NCBI GenBank assembly: GCA_022827185.1 | Contig: JAJDTM010000036.1 | Span: forward strand, 1 to 47,700 | DNA: 47,700 bases | Direction: 5' to 3' | Source: Candidatus Poribacteria bacterium | GTDB taxonomy: Bacteria; Poribacteria; WGA-4E; WGA-3G | Part shown: positions 39,887-47,700 of the stretch, in pieces | How the letters are laid out: the number at the start of each line of letters is the position of its first letter | How positions within the stretch are numbered: position 1 is the first letter of the stretch | Translations under genes and position numbers: made by a program | The notes under the pieces: generated by a model | What the model saw: the letters and a program-made list of their open reading frames with translations, nothing else | Told to the model about the DNA's origin: nothing | Database searches by the model: none

Positions 39887-39950
39887 CAAATGGGAAAAGT
39901 CAAGATTCTTTTGCGGTACTTACAGGGTCATTCAATTTTCAAATTGTCTG

Positions 39951-39990
39951 AATCGCGGATTATCGCGGAGGACGCGGAGGACGCGGATTT
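39951..39990. repeat. Low-complexity CGCGGA repeat
   Basis: AATCGCGGATTATCGCGG followed by GAGGACGCG units lies in the spacer between the GMER gene and the first WD40 gene. The remaining 39991-40140 shows nothing recognisable. Confidence 0.55.
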
Positions 39991-40140
39991 TCGTGTTAGA
40001 TACGCCAAAATCATAAGTAATTTAGCTGTTTTCCAGAGAATTGAATGGCTCTGGCGGCACTTACCAGAGGTATTCATCTTTTGCTTCACCAATTTAGGCT
40101 ACGACAAAATCACGTAGCGCAATTGCGTTTCTATGGGACC

Positions 40141-41730
40141 TTACTTCCTTATTAACATCTTCCGTGTTGCCGTGAACTCGCCTGCGGTGAGTGTGTAGAA
40201 ATAGACACCATTCGCGACAGGTTCACCTAAGGAATTCCTGCCATCCCAATATGCCGCACGCCTCTTGTCTTGATAGATGCCCACAGGCTGATGACCTACC
40301 ATCAAGGTACACACCACTGTTCCATCCGCAGCATAGATGGAAATACTGACATCCGAAGGTTTTGCTAACTGATACGGAATCCATGTCTCAGGATTGAAGG
40401 GATTTGGGTAGTTCGGCAATAACGCTGTCTCTTTTGGGGTCAAAGAGGCGAGAAGTTGTTCCAAGACACGGATTCCGCGTTGAAAAGTGGGGTCTGTTAG
40501 GTTCAACCGCAGCGCTTCTTGTAGCCACTGCACTACCTCTGCTCTTATCGGAGGACCCTCAAGGTGATGACTCCATATTTCCGGTGCGGCAGCCGTATTA
40601 CCAAATGCCGCAGCGACGAGCGTTAAATCTATGATATTGACAACGCCATCGTTATTGACATCCGCATCGTTTGATCCAGTTTTTCCGAAGTTGGAGGCAA
40701 CTAAGGTGAGATCAATGATATTGACGACACCGTCCTGATTGACGTCCTCTGGGAGTTGTGCGGGTTCGGTAATCTCAGCGTTTTCTATTTGCGGGACTGA
40801 GCTGCCACCGGAACCGTCCGTCAGTAGCGCATTGGTTAATCGGACGGTAGAGACTTTGACGGTAACGACTTCAAATGTGAGTGTTGCGAGTGTGCCGTTG
40901 CCGTTGCTTTCGCCAGCGAGTGAGGATGCCGCAAGTGTCACGGTATTGCCTTCGGCGACGGGTGGAATAAAGAACGCGCCTGAAGGGAGGTAATCGCCGT
41001 TGGCACTCTCAACGTATCGGAGTGCAGTGGTGTCATAGGAAACTGTTGTCTGATAGCCTGCGACGTTTTCGGCATCCGCGATTTTGAGAGAAAGCGTGAG
41101 TTGTTGTCCGATAACTGGGGATTGTATTGAGGTCGGTGAAAGACTGAGTGTGGCATTAGATGTTGGAGAGGGAACCAACTCCCATAGCAGCACCGTGCCG
41201 CCAAAATCCCCCGATGCGATAGTGTTGCCATCAGGACTGAATACGACGCTTTCGACCCAACCCGTATGTCCCGATAGCGTGCGGATGGGGTTTCCGGTCC
41301 GGGCATTCCACAGACGGATCTCTCCCCAACTTCCCGAAGCGATTGTGTTGCCATCCAGACTGAACGCTACGCTCTTGAGTGGACTCGTATGTCCCGATAG
41401 GGTGCGGATGGGGTTGCCAGTGTAGGCATTCCACAGACCGATGGTGGTGTCCTGACTACTCCCCGAAGCGATTGTAGTGCCATCAGGACTGAACACGACG
41501 CTATTGACCCCATATGTATGTCGTCCCGATAGCGTGCGGATGGGATTGCCAGTGCGGGCGTCCCACAAACGGATGGTGTCGTCATAACTCCCCGATGCGA
41601 GCATGCTCCCATCAGGACTGAACACGACGCTCTCAACCGAATCTGTATGTCCCGATAGCGTGCGGACGTGGTTTCCAGTGCGGGCATCCCACAAACGGAT
41701 GGTGTCGTCATAACTCCCCGATGCGAGCAT
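40141..41730 (-). CDS. 3' part of a WD40 gene: WD40 repeats, cohesin-like, dockerin and sorting-like domains
   Basis: 529 aa from the first in-frame ATG, but the frame is continuous with 41776-42894 and interrupted only by one TGA. The visible order is WD40 blades of a 42-residue period (ASGSYDDTIRLWDARTGN), then a cohesin-like domain (TLSLSPTSIQSPVIGQQLTL, AGYQTTVSYDTTALRYVESA), a type I dockerin-like pair (DVNQDGVVNIIDLTLVASNF, DVNNDGVVNIIDLTLVAAAFG) and a C-terminal FlgD/Por-tail-like module (LPNYPNPFNPETWIPYQLAK ... GVYFYTLTAGEFTATRKMLI). The last module resembles sorting or Ig-like tails. No ribosome site precedes ATG 41730, so independent expression is doubtful. With the upstream half it would make about 917 aa. 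Confidence 0.75.
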   Translation of the reverse strand: MLASGSYDDTIRLWDARTGNHVRTLSGHTDSVESVVFSPDGSMLASGSYDDTIRLWDARTGNPIRTLSGRHTYGVNSVVFSPDGTTIASGSSQDTTIGLWNAYTGNPIRTLSGHTSPLKSVAFSLDGNTIASGSWGEIRLWNARTGNPIRTLSGHTGWVESVVFSPDGNTIASGDFGGTVLLWELVPSPTSNATLSLSPTSIQSPVIGQQLTLSLKIADAENVAGYQTTVSYDTTALRYVESANGDYLPSGAFFIPPVAEGNTVTLAASSLAGESNGNGTLATLTFEVVTVKVSTVRLTNALLTDGSGGSSVPQIENAEITEPAQLPEDVNQDGVVNIIDLTLVASNFGKTGSNDADVNNDGVVNIIDLTLVAAAFGNTAAAPEIWSHHLEGPPIRAEVVQWLQEALRLNLTDPTFQRGIRVLEQLLASLTPKETALLPNYPNPFNPETWIPYQLAKPSDVSISIYAADGTVVCTLMVGHQPVGIYQDKRRAAYWDGRNSLGEPVANGVYFYTLTAGEFTATRKMLIRK

Positions 41731-42655
41731 GCTCCCATCAGGACTGAACGCTACACTATAGACCGAACCCGTATGTCATGATAGCGTTCGTATGCGGTTT
41801 CCAGTGCGGGCATCCCACAGATGGATCTCTTGCCAATCCCCCGATGCGATTGTGGTGCCATCAGGACTGAACACGACGCTATTGACCGGAGACGTATGTC
41901 CCGTGAGTGTGCGTATGCGGTTTCCGGTCCGGACATCCCACAGACAGATCTCTTGCCAACCCCCCGATGCGATTGTGGTGCCATCAGGACTGAACACGAC
42001 GCTATTGACATAATCCGTATGTTCCGATAGCGTGCGGACGTGGTTTCCAGTGCGGGCATCCCACAAACGGATGGTGTCGCCCCAACTCCCCGATGCGATT
42101 GTGGTGCCATCAGGACTGAACGATGCGCTATAGACCACAGATGTATGTCCCGATAGCGTGCGTATGTGGTTTCCAGTGCGGGCATCCCATAGACGGATGG
42201 TCCCGTCCCTACTCCCCGAAGCGATTGTGGTGCCATCAGGACTGAATGATACGCTCAAGACCGAATCCGTATGTCCCGATAGCGTGCGGACGTGGTTTCC
42301 AGTGCGGGCATCCCACAAACGGATGGTGTCGTCATAACTCCCCGATGCGATTGTGGTGCCATCCGGACTGAACGATACGCTATTGACACCATTCGTATGT
42401 CCTGATAGAGTTCGGAGGGAGTTTCCGGTGCGGGCATCCCACAAACGGATGGTGTCGCCCCAACTCCCCGATGCGATTGTGGTGCCATCAGGACTGAACG
42501 ATACGCTCAAGACCTGACCCGCATATCCTGACAGGGTGCGGAGGGAATTTCCGGTGTGGACATCCCATAGACGGATGGTCCCGTCCCAACTCCCCGATGC
42601 GATTGTGGTGCCATCAGGACTGAACACGACGCTATTGACCAGAGACGTATGTCCC
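41271..42655 (-). repeat. 126-bp WD40 coding repeats
   Basis: Successive units differ at few positions and recur at 126 bp (for example 41571 and 41697), equal to 42 codons. The same unit recurs in 46960-47700, providing long homologous tracts for recombination or misassembly. Confidence 0.9.
41776..41778 (-). other. In-frame TGA interrupting the WD40 gene
   Basis: The repeat motif LSGHT, normally CTATCGGGACATACG, reads CTATCATGACATACG here, so TCG-GGA became TCA-TGA. Both sides stay in the same frame and the repeat pattern continues after the stop. Confidence 0.9.
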
Positions 42656-42894
42656 GTGAGTAGGTTGAGCTCTTCACCTGTCTGTGCGTTGTAAATCCAT
42701 ATACCGATGCTACCTGCTACTGCCAGTTTGGTGCCGTCGGGTGAATACTTTATTTCATTGATCCGCCCTTTCCCGAGACGTGCTTTTGCACCTTCGGGTA
42801 AATGCCATTGTGGTGAATCTTGGGCGAAGGTGTTTGATCCAAAAGCAAATATCACAAACCATATCAGTAAAACGGAAAGAAATGTGTTTCTCAT
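41776..42894 (-). CDS. 5' part of a secreted WD40 gene, truncated by an in-frame TGA
   Basis: 372 aa. A signal peptide (FLSVLLIWFVIFAFGSNTFA) is followed by a conserved lead (LPEGAKARLGKGRINEIKYSPDGTKLAVAG, IGIWIYNAQTGEE) and WD40 repeats with 42-residue period, each ending IRLWDARTGN and starting RTLSGHT. The product ends at a TGA in the middle of a blade, without cohesin, dockerin or C-terminal module. Either a truncated propeller is made, the stop is suppressed, the gene is a recent pseudogene, or the base call is wrong. The leading AAGGA is about 12 nt before ATG. Confidence 0.85.
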   Translation of the reverse strand: MRNTFLSVLLIWFVIFAFGSNTFAQDSPQWHLPEGAKARLGKGRINEIKYSPDGTKLAVAGSIGIWIYNAQTGEELNLLTGHTSLVNSVVFSPDGTTIASGSWDGTIRLWDVHTGNSLRTLSGYAGQVLSVSFSPDGTTIASGSWGDTIRLWDARTGNSLRTLSGHTNGVNSVSFSPDGTTIASGSYDDTIRLWDARTGNHVRTLSGHTDSVLSVSFSPDGTTIASGSRDGTIRLWDARTGNHIRTLSGHTSVVYSASFSPDGTTIASGSWGDTIRLWDARTGNHVRTLSEHTDYVNSVVFSPDGTTIASGGWQEICLWDVRTGNRIRTLTGHTSPVNSVVFSPDGTTIASGDWQEIHLWDARTGNRIRTLS

Positions 42895-43068
42895 GAAAAA
42901 GTTTTTTCCTTATTATTTATAGTTTATAGTTTGTATCAAATGACCTCATGAGTTATACTCATAGCATGAATTAGACTAACAGGTAGATGTATTTGCATCC
43001 CCAACACGCTCTTCATGGAAGCCACTATGAAACACCAGAAGGATACCGCTGTTAGATGTGTTTACATA

Positions 43069-43136
43069 GCACTCCGCTGAAGTGCGGTCGCTTCAACCCG
43101 CTTTTCTATAGAAGATATATTGCTCCGCTGGAGCAA
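43069..43136. repeat. Two-hairpin composite repeat, copy 2
   Basis: GCACTCC-GCT-GAAGTGC (43069-43085), a spacer with CTTTTCTATAGA, and TTGCTCC-GCT-GGAGCAA (43120-43136). Same plan as 26223-26290. Confidence 0.8.
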
Positions 43137-43174
43137 AGAGACTTCTTGGCACCGAACGGCGTGGTGCGTTTTTT

Positions 43175-43254
43175 GTAGGAGCGAGCTGGTCTCGCGAGCA
43201 CACAGATCGCGAGTAAAACTCGTTCCTACTATCGCGAGTAAAACTCGCTCCTAC
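43175..43254. repeat. GTAG-headed REP-like cluster
   Basis: One forward unit (GTAGGAGCGAGCTGGTCTCG, from 43175) and two inverted units (ATCGCGAGTAAAACTCG followed by TTCCTAC or CTCCTAC, at 43206-43229 and 43231-43254). These are variants of the unit tripled at 15379-15462. Confidence 0.82.
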
Positions 43255-43411
43255 AGGGAGGGGTCGCTTTGAGAAAATGTTTACACACCCTGTCGGCTAG
43301 TGCTCAATGAGGTTGAAAAAGATGCCAGCGAACCCAACTCAACCCACTCATCAACGATGGATGGGAAGCGAATAAACATCAGCATTCCAACCATCCTATG
43401 GTCATTTGACA

Positions 43412-45688
43412 CTATTTCCTTATTAACATCTTCCGTGTGGCAGCGAACTCGCCTGCTGTCAGTGTATAGAAATAGACACCACTTGCCACAAGCTCACCCA
43501 ACGCGTTTTTGCCATCCCAATACGCCGCACGACTCCGGGATTCATAGATACCTACAGGTTGATGTCCTATTTCAAGCGTTCGCAGCAATGTCCCATCTGC
43601 TGCATAGATGGATATACTGACATCTGCGGGTGCTGCTAATTGATACGGAATCCATGTCTCTGGATTAAACGGGTTCGGATAGTTGGGCAAAAGAACCGTT
43701 TCTGCCGGAATCAATATATTCACCGAAGAGGAGGCAAATTGCAAGTGCCTCGTGCTATCAATTACTGGTATTTGCTTGATATTTCCCCAAGTAGTGAAAA
43801 GCCTGAGCTCCCACAGAAGAATTGTACCATCCGCGCTTCCACTCGCAAATATGTCGCCATTAGGACTGAAAGTAATACTTTCAACATCACCTGTATGTCC
43901 CGTGAGTGTTTTGTGGTGTGCCCCACTGACGGCATCCCACAATCGAATAGTGCCATCCGCACTCCCACTCGCAAGCGTGCGACTATTGGGCGCGAATGCT
44001 ACGCTGGAGACTGTCCATCTTGCCTGATCTATGAGGGTTTTGTGGTGAGTGCCGGTCATAGCATTCCACAACCGGACGGTGCTGTCTCGACTGCCACTTG
44101 CGAGTGCCCGACCATCGGGACTGAAAGCAATGCTTTCCACAGGCCCCGTATGCCCTATGAGTGTTTTTTTGTGTTGTCCTGCGCTTGCATCCCACAACTG
44201 GATGGTATTGTCCCAACTTCCGCTTGCCAGGGTGTTGCTATCAGGACTAAAAGCAACGCTGCTGACTCGATCAGTATGCTCCGTGAGTGTTTTCAGACGC
44301 TCCCCAGTCTTAGCATTCCACAGCCGAATTCCATAGTCTCCAAATCTCCCACCACCACTTGCTATCGTGTGGCCATCCGGGCTAAAAGCAACGCTATAAA
44401 CCCAGTTCGTATGGCTTTTCATGATAAGGATATTTTCTTCGGCTGCCACATCCCACAAGTTGACCGTTCCATCTTCCATGCCTTGGGCAACTGAGACAGG
44501 ATGCCCCTCCCCTGTAATAAGTCTTTGACCGTTTGGAGAATAAGCAATAGAACTAACACCAACCAGATTTTTCGCAAATGTAGCGATATTTTGTCCCTCC
44601 GTAACACTCCACAGATTGACTCCATCCCATGACCCAGCTGCGAGGGTTGCCCCATTGGGCGAAAACGCGACGGAGGTAACCCATCCGGTATGCCCTTCTA
44701 GTGTAGCTATCTCCTCTCTCGTCCCTATATTCCATAGTCTGACTCTGTCACTCCAAGATCCAGCTGCGAGGGTCGTTCCGTCGGTTGAAAACGCCACAGA
44801 GAAAAGATTATAGCCAGGTCCCTTGAGTGTAGCGATGTTTGTTCTTGTTACCACATTCCACAGGTTCACATCGGTCAACGAGATATAAGCGAGCGTTTTA
44901 CCAGAAGGTGAAAATGTCAGAGACTGCACTCCACCTGTAGGTGCCTCAAACGCAAAAATGTTTTGGTGCGTCCTTACATCCCACAGTTTTATTTCATGTG
45001 CTCCTCCCGATACGAGGATTGCCCCATCGGGTGAAAATGTGACAGAGCGAACAAACCCCTCATGTGCTGTGAATGTAGCGATATTTCGTCTCCTTGCTAC
45101 ATTCCACAGTTTGACGGTGCCATCCCGTGCCCCTGAGGCAAGAAGGGTACCATCCGGGGAAAACGCGATACAATTAACCGAATCCGTATGTCCTTTCAGG
45201 GTGGCGATATTTTCTCTCGTGGCTACATCCCACAACTTGATTATGGTCGATGTCCCCGAAGCCAGGCGGGTGCCGTTCGGAGAAAATAATACAATATTCC
45301 CCTCCAATGTGGCGATATTTTCTCCCGTCGCTACGTCCCATAATTTGACAGCACCATCCAGAGATCCTGAGGCGAGAAGGGTACCGTCCAGGGAAAATGA
45401 TACAGATCTGACTGCTCTTGCATGCCCCGTGAGTAGCGCGTGCTCCCGCGTAGTTTCTACATCGTAAATCCATATTCCGATGCCACTAGCTACAGCAAGA
45501 TAGTTTCCACTTGGCGAAAATGCTATACCTCTGGTGCCACCAGTAAGTTCTCCTTTCCCCAGACGGGCTTTGGCATTTTTGGGTAAATTGAATTGGGTGT
45601 AGTCTTCATACTGGGCAGTACTGTTCAGTACATAAAGTGTCAAAGCGAGAATGAACATCAAAAAAATCGAAAATGATTTGTTTTTCAT
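43412..45688 (-). CDS. Secreted WD40 beta-propeller protein with C-terminal sorting-like domain
   Basis: 758 aa. Signal peptide (FSIFLMFILALTLYVLNSTA) then the shared lead FNLPKNAKARLGKGELTGGT and IGIWIYDVETTRE. About 14 WD40 blades follow with more varied sequences than the neighbours (TVKLWNVARRRNIATFTAHE, GTIRLWDAVSGAHHKTLTGH). No cohesin or dockerin is present; the C-terminus is the FlgD/Por-tail-like module LPNYPNPFNPETWIPYQLAA ... FYTLTAGEFAATRKMLI. The final ~90 residues are close to those of the two neighbours. Likely a secreted or surface propeller that binds proteins or glycans. Two stacked propellers would fit the blade count. Confidence 0.87.
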   Translation of the reverse strand: MKNKSFSIFLMFILALTLYVLNSTAQYEDYTQFNLPKNAKARLGKGELTGGTRGIAFSPSGNYLAVASGIGIWIYDVETTREHALLTGHARAVRSVSFSLDGTLLASGSLDGAVKLWDVATGENIATLEGNIVLFSPNGTRLASGTSTIIKLWDVATRENIATLKGHTDSVNCIAFSPDGTLLASGARDGTVKLWNVARRRNIATFTAHEGFVRSVTFSPDGAILVSGGAHEIKLWDVRTHQNIFAFEAPTGGVQSLTFSPSGKTLAYISLTDVNLWNVVTRTNIATLKGPGYNLFSVAFSTDGTTLAAGSWSDRVRLWNIGTREEIATLEGHTGWVTSVAFSPNGATLAAGSWDGVNLWSVTEGQNIATFAKNLVGVSSIAYSPNGQRLITGEGHPVSVAQGMEDGTVNLWDVAAEENILIMKSHTNWVYSVAFSPDGHTIASGGGRFGDYGIRLWNAKTGERLKTLTEHTDRVSSVAFSPDSNTLASGSWDNTIQLWDASAGQHKKTLIGHTGPVESIAFSPDGRALASGSRDSTVRLWNAMTGTHHKTLIDQARWTVSSVAFAPNSRTLASGSADGTIRLWDAVSGAHHKTLTGHTGDVESITFSPNGDIFASGSADGTILLWELRLFTTWGNIKQIPVIDSTRHLQFASSSVNILIPAETVLLPNYPNPFNPETWIPYQLAAPADVSISIYAADGTLLRTLEIGHQPVGIYESRSRAAYWDGKNALGELVASGVYFYTLTAGEFAATRKMLIRK

Positions 45689-45890
45689 TGCGTGAGTAAC
45701 CCCCTTAGAAATTGGTTCCGTCTGTGATAATGTGCAACTGATTTTCAGCAGAGTTATTGAGTTTTCAATTTTCTGGTGCCTCCATTAGACCAGTCTAAAT
45801 TCTGAGATCACTCCTACTGATAGAAGAATCCATCCTCTTGCTTTCCACATTGCCTCTGCTTTCTAATACTATCGCTTTGTTAAGCTCCTC

Positions 45891-47700
45891 TTACTTCCTT
45901 ATTAACATTTTCCGTGTTGCTGTGAACTCGCCTGCGGTGAGTGTGTAGAAATAGACACCGCTTGCTACAGGTTCACCGAGTGCGTTTTTGCCATCCCAAT
46001 ACGCTGCGCGATTCCGAGATTCATAGATGCCCACAGGTTGATGACCTACCCTCAAGGTACGCACCACTGTTCCATCCGCAGCATAGATGGATATACTCAC
46101 ATCCGAAGGTTTTGCTAACTGATACGGGATCCATGTCTCTGGATTGAAAGGGTTGGGGTAGTTCGGTAACAGTGCTGTCTCTTTGGGTGTCAAGGCTACA
46201 AGAAGTTGCTCTAAGATGAGGATTCCACGTTGGAAGGTGGGGTCTGTTAGGTTCAACTGTCGCGCTTCGCTCAACCATTGTTCTATTTGTGCCCTTGTTA
46301 TTACGGAATCGAGATTGAGATGCCGTGCTTCCGGTGCGGATGCGGTATTGCCGAATGCCGCGGCGACGAGCGTTAAATCAATGATATTGACAACACCATC
46401 GTTATTGACATCCGCATCGTTTGATCCAGTTTTCCCGAAGTTTGAGGCGACTAAGGTGAGATCAATGATGTTCACAACGCCGTCCTGATTGACATCCTCC
46501 GGGAGTTGTGAGGGTTCGGTAATCTCAGCGTTTTCTGTTTGTGGAATTGAACTTTCACCGGAACTATCTGTCAATAGCACATTGGTTAATCGGACGGTAG
46601 AGGGTTTGACAGCAAGGACTTCAAATGTGAGGGTGGCGAGTGTTCCGTCGCCGTCGCTTTCGCCGGCGAGTGAGGAGGCTGCAAATGTCACAATATTGCC
46701 TTCGGCGACGGGTGGAATAAAGAACGCGCCTGAAGGGAGATAATCGCCGTTGGCACTCTCGATGTATCGGAGTGCAGTGGTATCATAGGAGACGGTTGTC
46801 TGATACCCTGCGACATTTTCACCATCATTGATTTTAAAGGAGAGTGTGAGTTGTTCACCGATAGCGGGCGACTGCACAGTGTCGGGTGAAAGACTGACGA
46901 TGGTGTTCGTGGTAGCGGAAGGGGTGATTTCCCATAAAAGCACTGTCCCATCCGAACTCCCCGAAGCGAGAGTGTTTCCATCGGGACTGAACGACACGCT
47001 TGAGACCGAACCCGTATGTCCCGATAGCGTGCGGATGCGGTTGCCAGTCCGGGCATCCCACAGACGGACGGTGTCGTCTGTACTCCCCGATGCGAGTGTG
47101 TTGCCATCCGGACTGAACACGACGCTATCGACCCCAGACGTATGTCCCGATAGCGTGCGGACGTGGTTTCCTGTCCGGGCATCCCACAGACGGACGGTGT
47201 CGTCTGTACTCCCCGATGCGAGTGTGTTGCCATCCGGACTGAACACGACGCTATTGACCCCAGACGTATGTCCCGATAGCGTGCCGATGAGGTTTCCGGT
47301 TCGGACATCCCACAGACGGATGGTGCCGTCCCAACTCCCCGATGCGATTGTGTTGCCATCCGGACTGAACATGACGCTATCAACCGGATCCGTATGTCCC
47401 GATAGCGTGCGGATGGGGTTTCCTGTCCGGGCATCCCACAGACGGATGGTCTTGTCATGACTCCCTGATGCGATTGTGTTGCCATCCGGACTGAACGACA
47501 CGCTCTCGACCGGACCATGTCCCGATAGCGTGCGGATGGGATTTCCTGTCCGGGCATCCCATAAACGGATGGTATCGTCATAACTCCCCGATACGAGCGT
47601 GCTGCCATCCGGACTGAACGACACGCTATAGACCCAATCCGTATGTCCCGATAGCGTGTGGATGGGGTTTCCGGTTCGGGCATCCCACAGACGGATGGTG
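45891..47700 (-). CDS. WD40-cohesin-dockerin-sorting-domain protein, partial at window edge
   Basis: The reading frame is open to the right edge, so the N-terminus is missing; about 602 residues are visible. WD40 blades with nearly identical 42-residue units (LASGSTDDTVRLWDARTGN, HVRTLSGHTSGVDSVVFSP) precede a cohesin-like domain (TIVSLSPDTVQSPAIGEQLT), the dockerin-like pair (DVNQDGVVNIIDLTL, DVNNDGVVNIIDLTL) and the C-terminal PNPFNP module. The region from the cohesin to the stop is nearly the same as in 40141-41200. Cohesin and dockerin in one chain could allow chains to interlink. Confidence 0.85.
   Translation of the reverse strand, partial: TIRLWDARTGNPIHTLSGHTDWVYSVSFSPDGSTLVSGSYDDTIRLWDARTGNPIRTLSGHGPVESVSFSPDGNTIASGSHDKTIRLWDARTGNPIRTLSGHTDPVDSVMFSPDGNTIASGSWDGTIRLWDVRTGNLIGTLSGHTSGVNSVVFSPDGNTLASGSTDDTVRLWDARTGNHVRTLSGHTSGVDSVVFSPDGNTLASGSTDDTVRLWDARTGNRIRTLSGHTGSVSSVSFSPDGNTLASGSSDGTVLLWEITPSATTNTIVSLSPDTVQSPAIGEQLTLSFKINDGENVAGYQTTVSYDTTALRYIESANGDYLPSGAFFIPPVAEGNIVTFAASSLAGESDGDGTLATLTFEVLAVKPSTVRLTNVLLTDSSGESSIPQTENAEITEPSQLPEDVNQDGVVNIIDLTLVASNFGKTGSNDADVNNDGVVNIIDLTLVAAAFGNTASAPEARHLNLDSVITRAQIEQWLSEARQLNLTDPTFQRGILILEQLLVALTPKETALLPNYPNPFNPETWIPYQLAKPSDVSISIYAADGTVVRTLRVGHQPVGIYESRNRAAYWDGKNALGEPVASGVYFYTLTAGEFTATRKMLIRK

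Larger units (their letters stand above)
42895..43411. other. Repeat-rich spacer between WD40 genes
   Basis: It holds the two-hairpin composite element (43069-43136) and GTAG-headed REP-like units (43175-43254). No open reading frame with a ribosome site and no clear promoter was seen. Confidence 0.7.

Noticed and set aside
41776..43397. Long antiparallel and shifted open frames over the WD40 genes
   Set aside because: The repeated coding units keep other frames open. Products show repeat-derived composition only, and no start signal.

Overview
The window looks like part of a moderate-GC, Gram-negative (two-membrane) bacterium. Both LPS-export permeases (lptF, lptG), a probable outer-membrane barrel and several secreted beta-propeller proteins are present. 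The mixture of ECF sigma factors with long C-terminal extensions, NHL and WD40 propellers, cohesin and dockerin modules, PNPNPFNP-type C-terminal sorting-like domains, many SDR enzymes and many short palindromic repeats resembles Candidatus Poribacteria or related sponge-associated and free-living lineages. This is an inference from gene content; no rRNA or marker phylogeny is available here. No tRNA, rRNA or CRISPR array was seen.

Layout. 1-84: edge of an IS630-type transposase. 0.2-3.3 kb: a membrane-tethered ECF sigma factor and a secreted thioredoxin-like protein. 3.3-9.4 kb (minus): nusB with a consensus promoter, an NHL propeller/barrel protein, a PD-(D/E)XK-like protein, a second NHL protein, a nickel/cobalt permease with a very long His loop and an NAD-dependent oxidoreductase. 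9.6-12.2 kb: M14 zinc carboxypeptidase. 12.4-16.5 kb (plus): gamma-glutamyltransferase, SDR, Rieske protein and epimerase. 16.5-18.3 kb: small membrane proteins including a tandem paralogous 7-TM pair. 18.5-21.6 kb: lptF-lptG-isoprenylcysteine-type methyltransferase. 21.8-28.2 kb: an unknown protein, a tagatose-bisphosphate aldolase bracketed by two MITE-like elements, a polyprenyl synthase, an SDR with a LarE-tail-like protein, a VWA protein, and a RelA-type Cys-domain/winged-helix protein. 28.4-33.3 kb: purD, then divergently two tandem toxin-antitoxin modules and a two-domain esterase. 33.4-37.5 kb: two ammonium transporters and an outer-membrane protein. 38-39.4 kb: GT39 glycosyltransferase. 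39.4-47.7 kb: a GMER-repeat protein and three large WD40 genes.

How genes may work together. LptF and LptG form the inner-membrane export complex for LPS. The ammonium block may couple an outer-membrane channel with two inner-membrane transporters. The two toxin-antitoxin modules and the esterase lie on one apparent transcript. The WD40 genes share a secreted architecture and a nearly identical 3' module, and one is split by an in-frame TGA. Several promoters have near-consensus -35/-10 hexamers with exact 17-bp spacing, so the housekeeping sigma specificity appears sigma70-like.

The intergenic DNA is rich in palindromic repeat families: GTAG-headed REP-like units, CCCCCTTATCAGGGGG hairpins, a two-hairpin composite element, AGTTATMAGT-ended MITE-like units, and GAATGCC hairpins nested in another repeat.
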